Part shown: piece after piece, positions 10,118 through 21,050 of the stretch | Numbering within the stretch: the first letter of the stretch is position 1 | Layout: each line of letters begins with the position of its first letter | Assembly (NCBI GenBank): GCA_949316495.1 | Contig: OX439003.1 | Location: 38,206,225 to 38,270,224 of the forward strand | Length of the DNA: 64,000 nt | Reading direction: 5' to 3' | From: Amphiduros pacificus | Lineage: Eukaryota > Annelida > Polychaeta > Phyllodocida > Hesionidae | Position numbers and translations under genes: made by a program | Notes under the pieces: generated by a model | What the model saw: only the letters and a program-made list of their open reading frames with translations | Databases searched by the model: none | Told to the model about the DNA's origin: nothing

Positions 10118-12585
10118 CTGAAAGCATAAAAATCAAAGAATGTGATGATAAAAAATGTTCATATAGTACATATAAATACCAATTGTTTTAATACTTTATA
10201 TGTTTCTATAGTTGGAATCAGTCTCATCATGATCAAAAAAGTTCAACAAAACGCTTTAGATAAGCATAAGGGCTATTCCATTTTTGGTTGGGGGTGGGGG
10301 TGGTCCTGAAGAAATTTAAAGACACCCCCCGCCCCCGAATTCTGAATAATCCAAAAGAGCCAACCTGAATTTCAATTTGTTTGCCTGACCCCCCCTGAAT
10401 TAATTTTTTTTGGCCAAAATATGCTGTTTTTAGGGAAATTTTCATAAAAAAAAATCTTTAATTATAATTCCTAATTATTTCAGCCAATGTCAAATTTGCA
10501 TTTCCATCTTGCGTAGGGGAAGGTTGGTCCTAAAGATATCACTGGTCCCCTAGTGAATTTCAAATACGTATTCATGACAATCCCCCAGCAAACAACCAGA
10601 AAGGGAATAGCTCTCATAGACCATGCTCAAGTATACTTACATTTCTCTGTTGTCGTATGGGCATCTCCTCTTCCACCTTGTCAATGATGCCCTTAAAACC
10701 CTCAGACACTTCCTTCATGTCCTTGTTTGAACGTTCAAGGATGAGTCCGAACTCCTTCCATATCTGCAAAATCACAAACCAAAATAATAAATTAATACAA
10801 TTAAAATGTACTGTACACTTATCAGACCTCGCTATGATTTTATATACACTCAAACCTGTGATGAGAGACCATGTTTTTAATAACCCGTCTCACATTTGTA
10901 TTTATTTGCACCTGCAGAGGGCAGTCTTACATCACAGGTTTGACTGTATTCAAATATTTTTGTTAATAAAGTACAGGTGGCATAATATTAGAATCTGAGG
11001 TTAATCAATTTTTTATTGAATTGAGCAGTACAATAGTGACAAAAAATGTTTATCATGTAACTCTGAATCAATGTGGTACAAAGTAACACATGACCCTTTA
11101 TGCGCAAAATATAATTGTAACATTTGTGATACACAGCACCAAGATATAAAGACTTTTTACTTCAGACCCATTTACTTATGATCCATTCATATATTTTATG
11201 AAACTTACGGGAAGGCTATGACCAAGCACAGGGTACTGGTTCAGGATCTCGGCCATGATGCACGGCTTCTGTTGGCGCTCCTCTTCCTCCTTCCACGCCT
11301 TCCGGTTTACAAAGGTTTCCTAAAAAGAAAAACAATGAAAGCATCACTGTAACTTTGAATGCTTCAGGCACTGTCGGGGGTGCTGGAAGTTTTAGAATTC
11401 AACTGAACATTGCATTTAGCCTACCATATGGAAGCCACAAAAAAAGATTTTGTGAGTAAAACGCGCACTTGCAAATTTAAACTTGCTATTTCAACAGTGT
11501 TCAGGAAAAGTTAATTTTCTCAGTCAATTACCAACCGATTTCAAAACTTTTTGGACCAAAATGACCTGCAAAGATGGCTCTATCACATATAATAAGGCCA
11601 AATATTCGGACCTAATATGATAGCCACAAAAAAAGGTTTTGTGAGCAAAGTACGCACTTGCAAATTTAAACTTGCGATTTTAACAGTGTTCAGAAAAAGT
11701 CAATTTTCTCAGCAAATTACCAACCGATTTCAAAACTTTTTGGACCTAAATGACCAGCAAGGATTGCTCTATTACATATTACAATACCAAATATTCGGAC
11801 ATAATATGGAAGCCACAAAAAAAGATTTTGTGAGTAAAACGCGCACTTGCAAATTTAAACTTGCTATTTCAACAGTGTTCAGGAAAAGTTAATTTTCTCA
11901 GTCAATTACCAACCGATTTCAAAACTTTTTGGACCAAAATGACCTGCAAAGATGGCTCTATCACATATAATAAGGCCAAATATTCGGACCTAATATGAAA
12001 GCCACAAAAAAAGGTTTTGTGAGCAAAGTACGCACTTGCAAATTTAAACTTGCGATTTTAACAGTGTTCAGAAAAAGTCCATTTTCTCAGCAAATTACCA
12101 ACCGATTTCAAATCTTTTTGGACCAAAATGACCAGAAAGGATTGCTCTATCACATATTATAAGGCCAAATATTCGGACCTAATATGAAAGTCACAAAAAA
12201 AGATTTTGTGACCAAATCCCGCACTCGCGAAATTGACCTGGCCATTTGGACAGGGCCTAGAAAAAGTCAAGTTTTCCAGGATATTCCAAATGGATTTTGA
12301 TACCCTTTACATTCAAATCATCATCTAACCCATCTCTAAAGCATATATCAAAAAGGGTTCAGGAAGAGTCAATACACAAGAATGATAACTGATGTCCTTG
12401 ACTTATTCACAATGATGAGCGCCCCCTACACAATAGCCATCATGCTTGAGTGCATCAGTACTGAGACTGACCAAAGTTTCCTAATTTCCCAAACAGTTTA
12501 CTAAATGTCCACACTAAACTTTACCTAACACTATCACAGTTTCCTAGTACATTGTGCAATATTATGCCATACTCACCCAGTTCAT
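9702..12585 (-). CDS. Spliced passenger gene, C-terminal half of an uncharacterised multi-copy animal protein family
   Basis: Four minus-strand exons join in phase 0 with canonical introns: 12585-12577, 11319-11209, 10763-10641 and 10117-9702. The reading is about 219 codons from ATG AAC TGG. Conserved-looking segments in order are a TFVNRKAW start, KPCIMAEILNQYPVLG, WKEFGLILER, a Lys/Glu-rich helix, and SRAILLLVGSYYVFDIEYPG near the end. From memory these match a family of uncharacterised proteins very abundant in teleosts and some invertebrates, with a pattern like KPxIxxxLxRWPALF...EF followed by a C-terminal YVLxLxYPK...FIQQ stretch. The family N-terminal part was not found. Function unknown. 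The last exon has a one-base frame change near 9800-9812 that alters the C-terminus unless it is a sequencing error. A GTCACGTGAC site lies about 100 bp upstream of the first exon. The gene lies inside a transposon-like element and may be captured or part of its usual cargo. Confidence 0.65.
10641..10763 (-). CDS. Exon 3 of the passenger gene
   Basis: The acceptor is GATTTTGCAG and the donor GTAAGT (10640-10635). The 123 bp encode 41 residues, from IWKEFGLILERSNKDM to EEEMPIRQQRN, with a Lys/Glu-rich amphipathic middle. Phase 0 at both ends. Confidence 0.7.
10844..10949. mobile_element. 106-bp MITE-like inverted-repeat element in intron 2 of the passenger gene
   Basis: The left end TACACTCAAACCTGTGATG and the inverted right end TACAGTCAAACCTGTGATG differ at one position; pairing extends over about 26 bp (10844-10869 with 10924-10949). 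The interior is only about 55 bp. Ends of this TACAGTCAAACC type recur in small non-autonomous DNA elements of invertebrates, from memory. A target duplication could not be fixed. Confidence 0.7.
11209..11319 (-). CDS. Exon 2 of the passenger gene
   Basis: The acceptor is a T-rich tract ending TTTTTAG and the donor GTAAGT (11208-11203). The 111 bp encode 37 residues, from ETFVNRKAWKEEEERQQ through KPCIMAEILNQYPVLGHSLP. Phase 0 at both ends. It contains ATC ATG GCC, a possible internal start in good context. Confidence 0.7.
11427..12310. repeat. 189-bp tandem repeat in intron 1 of the passenger gene, organised as dimers
   Basis: The motif GCCACAAAAAAAG starts at 11434, 11623, 11812 and 12001, with a diverged copy at 12190, always 189 bp apart. 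Units 1 and 3 appear identical, and units 2 and 4 resemble each other far more than their neighbours, so the true period is a 378-bp A-B dimer. The fifth unit decays past 12250. Because 189 is divisible by three, a short frame stays open around 11617-11892; it has no support as a gene. Confidence 0.9.
12577..12585 (-). CDS. Exon 1 (first recognisable coding part) of the passenger gene
   Basis: The frame that joins exon 2 in phase reads ...DVF MNW and ends TGG before the donor GTGAGT (12576-12571). ATG at 12585-12583 is the first in-frame ATG before that donor; an in-frame TGA lies about 50 bp further upstream. The exon may extend upstream as 5' leader, or begin at an acceptor such as the AG near 12615 if more exons exist. 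Translation could instead start at ATG GCC in exon 2. Confidence 0.4.
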
Positions 12586-12681
12586 GAAGACATCTTGGTG
12601 CTGTGTTTGGTGGTGAACTTCTGCATGATTGTGTCAGTTGGACTCCCCCAGATTTAAACTGCTGCGGCTTCAGTGACTGAG

Positions 12682-12691
12682 GTCACGTGAC
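12682..12691. promoter_or_regulatory. Palindromic E-box GTCACGTGAC
   Basis: A perfect 10-bp match to the palindromic E-box bound by MITF/TFE-type bHLH-zip factors. It lies about 100 bp upstream of the first coding exon of the minus-strand passenger gene. A promoter role is inferred from position only. Confidence 0.35.
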
Positions 12692-12719
12692 TGGCAAGCT
12701 GTCAATCAAGATGTGCTCT

Positions 12720-13750
12720 GCACATGCCAGGTCAGTGTGACCCCTCCAATAGGGTGGGTGGCAGGATCTACTGACACACACCTGTTGGCAGGATCAACCA
12801 ACACACACCTGCTGAAACTGTCACTGTGTGTGTGTAGCTGACATATGATTTAAAAATATTTAATTATCTTAATTTTTTTTAGTTTCTTCCTAATTTTAAT
12901 TTACAATGATCCCTTTTAGGTTACAGTGATCCAATTTTTATAACACAAATTAGCAAATAACAAAGCAATACCATATTTCATAACATCTTTTATAATAACA
13001 AGATTACACAAAAATTCATTCAAATTGACAATTTGACATAATACAGCTTTTGTATTCTTTTTCATACCCCAATTTAATTTTAATTGAAAATATTAGCACT
13101 TTTGGTTATTTCATTAAAGGTATATAGATATAACAAGCTGCAATTTTACAATATTCGTGATCCAACTAATAATTTTGTCAAAACAATTTTTTTTAAAAGT
13201 TCATGGATGTTCAATGTTGCCATTTTGTCTGAAAGATATTGCAGGTGCTTTGATATTGGAAGTGTTTGTTTCAAAATCCAGACTAAGAGGTGAACACACT
13301 TCCCATGTTTCAATTGCATAAACAACAGAAAGACAAAATCACAGGATGTGTGTTCTGTGTTTGTATATATTGGTCAGGCAGCAGGACAGAACACAAAGAC
13401 TGCATTATTACAGAAAACACAACTTATGTGTCAGACTACATAATCTCCAGAAAACAGACAGTTTTTGCTTTGAACACAGGATATGCCTTTTGTGCACATT
13501 CATACATAATTCCTCAAAAGATAAATACCAATATGTTAATGATTGATTTCATGACATTTTGTCTTTATGAAATTTGTTTTATAAAGCCCATGATAATTGC
13601 CTTTACTTTTTTATGACAATTTCAAAACTCAAAAAAATTTAAACAGGTCGAAACAAAATAACTATTTATTATGAAAACAGAAATTTTAAGAATTTTCTAT
13701 ATGTGTAGATAACTAAATGTTTTATTTATTGAATTGATCATTAAATACAT
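12720..13750. other. Transposon interior without recognised gene
   Basis: It opens with a short imperfect tandem pair at about 12768-12820 (GGCAGGATC...ACACACACCTG, roughly 30 bp apart). The rest is AT-rich. A plus-strand frame at 13290-13616 has no domain or splice support. Confidence 0.45.
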
Positions 13751-13754
13751 ACAG

Positions 13755-14480
13755 TATTGTAATGAGGGGTGGAAAGGGTAGGTGGGGGTGTTGAGGGTTG
13801 GTAGGTGGGGGTGCAGGGTAAACAGGTGGGGGTTGACCTGGTGGGAGGTGGGGTGGGGGTAGGCAGGTGGGGTGGGGAGTAGGTGGGTGACCTGGTTGGG
13901 GTGGGATGAGCAGGTGGGGGTGGGGGTGGTTGGAGTAGGTGGGGGTGGATATAAAGATGGCAAAAGTGGAAGGTGGTGAGTGGGGTTAAAATTACTTAAG
14001 TGGGTAAATGGGGATGACCAGGTGGGGGTGGGGAGCAATTGGGTGGGGTGGGGGGTAAGACCCCCCATTTTTCCCCTGCTGTTATGTTCTTGCAATGTTG
14101 ACACACTTAACATGATTTGTGAATTCAAATGTGAATCAATGAAGCATTATTTGTGCTGACCTGGTGGGGGTGGGGGTGGGGGTGAGCAGGTGGGGACGGG
14201 GGAGTAGGTTGGGTGTGGGGACCTGGTGGGATAGTGGGGGTGAGCAGGTGGGGGTGGGGGTGGAGGTGTTGGTGGGGATGGGAGATAAAGATGGCCAAAG
14301 GTGATGAGTGGGGGATCAAAATTACTTTAGTGGGTAAATGTGGGTGACCAGGTGGGGGTGGGGGGTGGGGGTGGGGGGGGCAACTGGGTAGGGGTGGGGG
14401 CTAAGACCCCCCTTTTCTCCCCAGTGGTAATGTTCTTGCAATGTTGACACACTTTACATGATTTGTGAATTCATATGTGA
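13755..14480 (+). repeat. G-rich GGTGGGGG tract with a tandem duplication of about 340 bp
   Basis: The plus strand is dominated by GGTGGGGGTGGGGG runs, strongest at about 13760-13950, 14160-14270 and 14345-14400, all with clear G-quadruplex potential. A duplicated block starts with ATAAAGATGG at 13951 and 14285 and includes GTTCTTGCAATGTTGACACAC at 14086 and 14432, giving offsets of 334 and 346 bp. The copies differ by several changes, so the duplication is not very recent. Frames on the minus strand (Pro/Thr/His-rich) are composition artefacts. Confidence 0.85.
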
Positions 14481-14677
14481 ATCAAAGAAGCATTATTTGT
14501 GTGTTAGTAATGTACTTTATTTGCAACATGACACACTTCAAAAACATTTTTGGTGTTTCGCATATTTTGTAATGTGTCAAATAACATACCAAATGTGGGT
14601 AAAACACATTTAACACATATTTCATGTTTTGGTAAATTATTTAATGTGTGTCTGACACACATTCAGTGAGTCATATA

Positions 14678-14697
14678 ACACATCATTTTTTAGAGTG
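14678..14697 (-). repeat. Right terminal inverted repeat
   Basis: Read inward from 14697 it is CACTCTAAAAAAT then GATGTGT. It is followed by CA at 14698-14699, matching the CA before the left end. Confidence 0.7.
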
Positions 14698-17600
14698 CAG
14701 GCCTTTGTAAGCCAATTCATTCCGTTGTCTCAATCTGAAGGTGTGCATTATCAACTAATATTTACTGAGAAGGTGTTTGCACAAGAGCACTGGTCAGCCA
14801 AATAAAGTCTGTTAACATAGTGTTCAATGGAAGAAATGGATTTAGGCAGAAGACATTTATGTATGAGTAATATCAAGTGTAATGACATTTAATCACAAAT
14901 ATTTGGATTTAAACATTTATATTATGAAAGAAAAACGAGCTTGAAAATCTGATTTAAAGAAAGCTTTTTATCTGTTTTTGTGAATTAAATTATTGAAATT
15001 TCAATATCTGATCGTGATAATTATGTTAATGTATGCATATAGATAGTTCAGAACCTCTTGTCAGGTTTGATATAAAAAAGAACATTGGTTGGAAAATAGT
15101 CCGCCCACTCTATAGAGCTGCTGTACAACATTTTAAGAAGTTTTCATCTTATCATACACGATTTTTTGCACAACAATACCCTGATTTACGACCACCAATT
15201 TCGTGTTTTATCGCCCACTACCCCTATTATCGTTCATTTCCTATCACGTGGGTGTGTCCTGGTACCGTGTCGCTATGGAACATTCTGTGATCTGCGAATG
15301 ATTCTTTTATTCCCTGACAAGAGGAAATATGACAAGTTTATGATCAGTTTCACTGATTTCTTGGCCTATAGCACCAAACCTTTCCCTCAAATTGTCGCCT
15401 TTATGTCTCGATATTTTTGGCGAGTGTTGCTCTGCTCTGCTCTCTCTCTCATCATAACCTTGTTGACTCTTTGCCAAATCCGAGAAACATCGTTCAAATT
15501 TGCCATAAAACATTTTTTTACATACGTTTATACATATGACAAATCCTTCTGTACATTTTATGATTTAAATGGGTTTTACCTTACCAGACGTTACATGAAT
15601 ACATGTATTATAATCAGATCTAGATTATATCAGAGAGTAAGTCTCGACAAAATGGTATGGGAAAGCTTGAATATAAAAATATCTCTTTCATAAAAAATGT
15701 GTCTATATTTATTGCAGAGCATATCTGCAAATATCGTTCATGAATACCTCTGGATTTTAAAGCGACCTCACTGAAAATTACATCAAACCATATTTCAGTT
15801 ACTTCCGGCAATGACTCGCTGCTATTATGGTCTGGCACAGCCTCGTTCTCGTCACAATTTCCTACCCATCATGCCCTGCAATTGGGTAAAAGAACATGCA
15901 ATTTGGGCGCTATTCCTATGCCATTTTATTCCCACTCCCAAGGGTTCTGTTTGCGGCACTTTGTTAGAGTTTGTTGGGTGTTCTTCGAGGAACCATAATA
16001 TGCCAATTTTTATCTATTCTATTTTCATAGATCGCCACAAATTCAATCATCCGGAAAATGCGAAAACTGCCAGGAAAAGAGCAAATCACATAAGCGTTCT
16101 GGTTCCAGTCCCTAAATATAACCTATTGACTTATCCTGCCGATCATTGTTGTACAAAAAGAACAAGGTCGGGAATATTATAATGCAAACTCGAGGTCTTT
16201 CAGATACACACAAAGGCCGATGTAAACACAGCTCTTTTTAAGGGGGAATGTGCCTGGTACAATATCAATATTTATAAGAAGTGTATAATGTGCAGTTCTG
16301 ATAGAAATATAGACCAATCAAAAATAAAATTGTGGAAAATTACTCAATTTCCTTTGAAGTCTGTATATGTTTATCCATCAGCCATTTCTATATATCTTTT
16401 AACGTTGACTTTATTCATCGGTTCCGCCGCGCATCCCTTGTTTAACCAGAATGTTATACTTAAGCTACTCACTCAAGCGAATGACTGTCTGTCTATTAAT
16501 GACACTATCGGGGGCGAACAGACACAATGCTGAAGGGGAAATATATTTAACATCACATCAGCAGATAAAATATTAACTAGCCTATGCTACCATACGTCCG
16601 ATTGTGAATTCGTTAACATATATGTCTTTTTCATGATAATGAGTTGATGTCATTGTGTACCATGTGTATCGTAATGAATGGAATGTAGTATTGCTCTGAT
16701 ATGACCTTTTGTAATGAGTGCTCCCAGTGAAGAAAATATAATTGACAAAGACATCATATAATCATACCTCTGCCTCAAGAACGTCCTGTTATTTGTGAAA
16801 TGTTTCTCATCATGTTCACTGATGGATGTCGGCCAACAAAATAGTCCCTGTGCTCCTAACAGAGGTTGAGCAATGCATATTTGGGGTGTTGGGAAGCTAG
16901 ATTCTACTGCATCATCCTGATCTGTGTTGTTATTTGTAATTATTACTCATTAAGTGGCATAGTGGTATCGCACCCAAAAAAACTAAAAAACGAAAACAAA
17001 TATTGACCAGAGTATATCAGGATAAATCAACGTTTGTGAATGTGTTGGACAGAAGTGAGATTCAATGTATTCTTGAGGCAATATAGAGAATGGCTCTTGA
17101 TGAGAAAAAAGGCCAGGCAAGTAATGGCGATATTCTACATCCGGGCCACAGTCTTGTTATCTGATCAGATCAACAATATTTTGACAATTCTTAAAGTAGC
17201 AAGATCTGTAGATATTGCATCGGATTTTTTTAGTTCAACAAAAGGCTTAGTTGAGAAAGACACTTTAAATATGCAATAAACTATGACGTAAAAATTAGAT
17301 TGGTTACACTTTGTCTAAGATAATTAAGTAGTAGTTGACCCTCGCATTATATTAAAATAAGTTCTCGTTTGTAAAGAATAGCTGTCCCTGGTACATATAT
17401 GATCATCCCTTTTTGAGAGGATTTGGACAGGCGATATGTGGCTCTTGTCAGTCACGATGTATAGAGATGTATGTGAATAGATAATAGTTTGAAGGAAATG
17501 CGAGCTGGGGTCCCAAGACCTACGCTTGCTGCGGTATAATTTCTGAAGTATAATTCCTAATAACTTGTATGATTCGGATGTGCATTGACCCGGTGATTCT

Positions 17601-20319
17601 GTCTATTTTTCTAAACATTTACCACCGACAAGGTTTTTTTTACACAGAAATGTAATGTATGTGATGGGGAGAATTGTTGTATGGTGTGTCCTGTGCCCGG
17701 TGTGCATTCTGCCTCGCCATTGAAACCTTCCCAGACTCTATTGTATGAAAAAATTACAAATATGGAACTTTGTATTAAACTTCACTGGGAGAAAAATATA
17801 TGTGTAATAGAAAATGTCTGTCTTAATGTTACATGATATGGCGTATTATGTGAAATGATTAATCATAAAAGATGTTGAACGGTAGAAGATACATAAGCTT
17901 TATTCATTGATAAAAGAATTAATAGGCTAGTGATTGGAAATACTCCACAATGGACACATTTATAAGAATTAGTTAGAATAGAGGTGTGTGACTTGTTATG
18001 TCGGTGACAACCTAACTGTCGTTACTGCCATCATCGCCTTCAGCTGAGGTGGTCTGGCTGTTAGTTCCAGTTGCTGTAATATACAAAAGAAGCTCCAGTA
18101 CACAAAAAACCTCCTAGAAATCTTTCCACAAATCACAAACGAAGTTAAAGTTACAACGGTATAACAGTGTTTTCGAGCTGGGTGTATAGATATGTTTTTG
18201 ATACCGATGCCTAATAACTGGAGAATGACAACCGATATGACCCACGCCATTTAGTTGTGGGAGATGTCGCCGACTCTTCAATGAACAATGGATTTAGTCC
18301 AGGTGTAGATCCGGGACTAAACAGAATGAAGATGTCCCATAAAGTCTGGATGTGATGAACATCAGTATGATGGCTAACATTTTTCTAGATGATTTAGTAT
18401 CCCTACACCGATATGAACCAGGAAAAGTTATGATACTGTGACAAGAGTGATCTTTGACATGATGTAAAAATCCCCATAAAAAATGACATATTAAAAAAAC
18501 ATACATATATAATGCAAAGCTGGATAGTAAACACAGTCAATTGGCCAACTGATTCTTACAGGTAAGAGATTGAATAACTTCAATTACTGAAACGCATATA
18601 TAGTGTAAATTTAGTGGAAAATTGTTTTTAGATAGTGTTGAAAGATGGTTATTGTGTGATTGTGAAGTAGATAGCACGCCTCAGTGGAGACGTTATGCCT
18701 GGAGCCATGTATTGTGTTGCACACCGTGTTCACTATGGATATATGCTAATAGACACTTTCACGCAGCTTGAGCTATGGCAAGACGTTTCCCATTTTGATT
18801 CTTAACATGAGGTGGGGTTCTTTATCGTTCATATTAATATTGCGATGAGGACAACTGGCACTGCTAACGAATGCAATGATTAAATGGTCTGAATTGTTGT
18901 TTAATCAACACTGAGTTGTCCATTGCCCAGCTATGATTTGCCTCTTTGTGATAAGATAAAGAATCATTTAGGTCAGAACTTGACACACAGTCATCAATCA
19001 GGTTTGTTAGACACCTTTATTGGCTGTTTTATAGGGGGTCATAGGGCATAATGTTGATCTCAATAGATTTCCAGTGTTTACATTAACCTCACATCTCACA
19101 AAGATTTCGCGTTTGTCAGATGTCAAAACACTGTGATTATATGAAAAAGGCCGATAGGGTCTGTTGACTTTGACAAACCTCTTTTTAAATCATAAATGCA
19201 ACATAATCTTTCTTTTCTTTTTTTCTTACCTCATAATTATTTATAATTGTCCCTATCTTTATCCAAATTGTAAGAGGAAATATGAATAACACAACATCAA
19301 CAGTATCAAAGAAATGTACAAAGAATTAAACAGTCTATCATCAGGTTACAATCCTTGGAATATGTCTTTGGATTTGGATAAAATATAGATAATACCTATT
19401 AAAAGAATTGTTAACTGACAGATACTGAAATACAAATGATATGAATAGCTTTGCTCTATTATGCTAACGATAGATTGCATCTCACCCAAATGTTATTGAT
19501 ATATTATAATTGATCCTATAAGATAGAATATATCTTATTACACACAAATATGAGCTTTTATGATATCATATAATGCTTAAATGTTTATACCAGGCCTTTG
19601 TGACTATTTTAATAGGTCACATTCAGCACTTTGATCAGCGATATATTATCGACCTAATCCTCTATAGTGGATTATGAGGTAATCCCTTCGTCTCGCGATG
19701 ATAACAGACAAAGACAAACAAATGTAGCTCATGAATGGTTCAACCGCCAGGAGAAATATTCCCTGTGTCTCAGCGCCTCAGGTTAGTCCCATTCTCTTGA
19801 TACACTTTCAATGAACTGCTTTCATCCTGTGATTTTTTTGTTAACGAGAACACCATTGTTGAAACCTTCATTGTTTTACATTATGCTGATGAGGAATATT
19901 TCACCTCCAGCATAGTTTATGAATATCATAGTTTGCCTGAAACATAAGTGTGAGACAGTGAATTTGGTGCAGTCAGGGTTTCCGATTTACGTCTTGTTTG
20001 TGGAGAAACAACCTCACTGGAATATTACCTTGCTTTCAGTTTAAGGAACAGGTTTAAGGTAAAGTTATCCTTCATACCTGCTTACCCTATTATTACGATA
20101 TGCATGAACTTTAATGTGCTACAGATGTTACTAGAGCTTAGATTGTTTATTTGAAAAATATATTGTCCAAAAACTACTTATTACACAATGCAAACATTTA
20201 CTTCAAATAAATGAAGCTAAAGGATGCACAATTTACCTGTCCAAATTGACAATTTCTATCCAAAGATGTAATTTGGATTTCAGTTTCTGGCAAAAGTACA
20301 TTCCATAAGGATAAAGTAC
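14698..20319. other. Long AT-rich non-coding stretch
   Basis: No exon with convincing splice sites or domain was found. The largest open frame is a 175-codon plus-strand run at 15166-15693 that has no ATG at its start, a hydrophobic middle and no recognised family. Nearby frames at 15811-16182 (plus) and 15620-15838 (minus) also lack support. Confidence 0.4.
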
Positions 20320-21050
20320 ATAGCTTTCCCGGGATAGCTTGCGTCATAGAGGTGTCATTATCACATTAAGATATGTAGTAATGCAAAATGTGATTACATG
20401 AGGCAATATAGGACATAGCTTGTTTTATAGAGCTGGTAGAGGAGTTACATGACGATATATAAAAGGTATATGCGACAGTTATATAAAGTTGATTCCAGAG
20501 AATGTCTGCTCAGTATACTGGTCGGGATTCGAACCGGGAATCCCTCGGTCTTTAGGCGAATAACCTACAATTAAGCAATTTCGGCCAGTATGATGCATAG
20601 CTTGTTACATGAGGATATAGGTTCATAGCTTGTGTTATAGAGGTATTATGACATGGGATATATAAAGCATAGCTTGTTTCATGAGGATATAGGTTCATAA
20701 CTTATGTTACAGAGGTATTCTTACATGAGGATATATAAAGCATAGCTTGTTACATGAGGATAAAGGTTCATAGCTTATGATACAGAGGTATTCATTCTTT
20801 CATGAGGATATATAAAGCATAGCTTGTTACATAAGGATATTTGGTTCATAACATATGTTATAGAGGTATTCTTACACGTGGATAAATAAAACATAGCTTG
20901 GTACATGGGGACATGTAGTGCACAGCTTGTGTTATAAAGATTCATGTTTATTTAGAGGATATAAAGTGGATAGCTTTTGGTACAGAAATGTGACTATATG
21001 AGGACACATAGTGCATAGCTTCTGGTATAGAGATGTGATTACATGCAATT
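20320..21050. repeat. Degenerate minisatellite of about 72-77 bp
   Basis: GCATAGCTTGTTACATGAGG recurs with variation at 20595, 20667, 20740, 20817 and 20891 (spacings 72, 73, 77, 74). Each period also carries GGTTCATAGCTTATG and ACAGAGGTATTC. More diverged units lie on both sides, back to about 20330 and forward to about 21040. Substitutions and small indels show an old array. Confidence 0.8.
20515..20591 (-). tRNA. tRNA-like element: pseudogene or head of a tRNA-derived SINE
   Basis: Read on the minus strand, ATACTGG (20591-20585) pairs perfectly over 7 bp with CCAGTAT (20521-20515), as an acceptor stem would. An exact B-box match, GGTTCGAATCC, lies at the right place before the 3' arm. The span of 77 nt fits a tRNA. 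The T stem has mismatches and the D and anticodon arms do not fold convincingly, so I do not assign an anticodon. It lies within a degenerate tandem array, as if inserted there. No clear SINE tail was recognised. Confidence 0.45.

Larger units (their letters stand above)
8916..14697. mobile_element. Non-autonomous CACTA/EnSpm-like DNA transposon with a passenger gene
   Basis: The left end CACTCTAAAAAATAAATGTG (8916 on) matches the reverse complement of the right end, CACTCTAAAAAATGATGTGT (14697 leftwards), over about 20 bp with one indel and one change. The dinucleotide CA lies outside both ends (8914-8915 and 14698-14699), which fits a 2-bp target duplication. Animal EnSpm/CACTA elements are known for CACT-type ends followed by an A run and for tandem subterminal repeats. 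Both ends here carry related TGTGTCAAATAA-type motifs, and the left end has a 116-bp tandem array. No transposase was recognised. Inside are a spliced minus-strand gene, a nested small element, a 189-bp array and a G-rich tract. The class is inferred from ends alone, so another TIR superfamily remains possible. Confidence 0.65.

Noticed and set aside
13697-14319. Pro/Thr/His-rich minus-strand proteins
   Set aside because: Translation of the GGTGGGGG tract; no domain or splice support.
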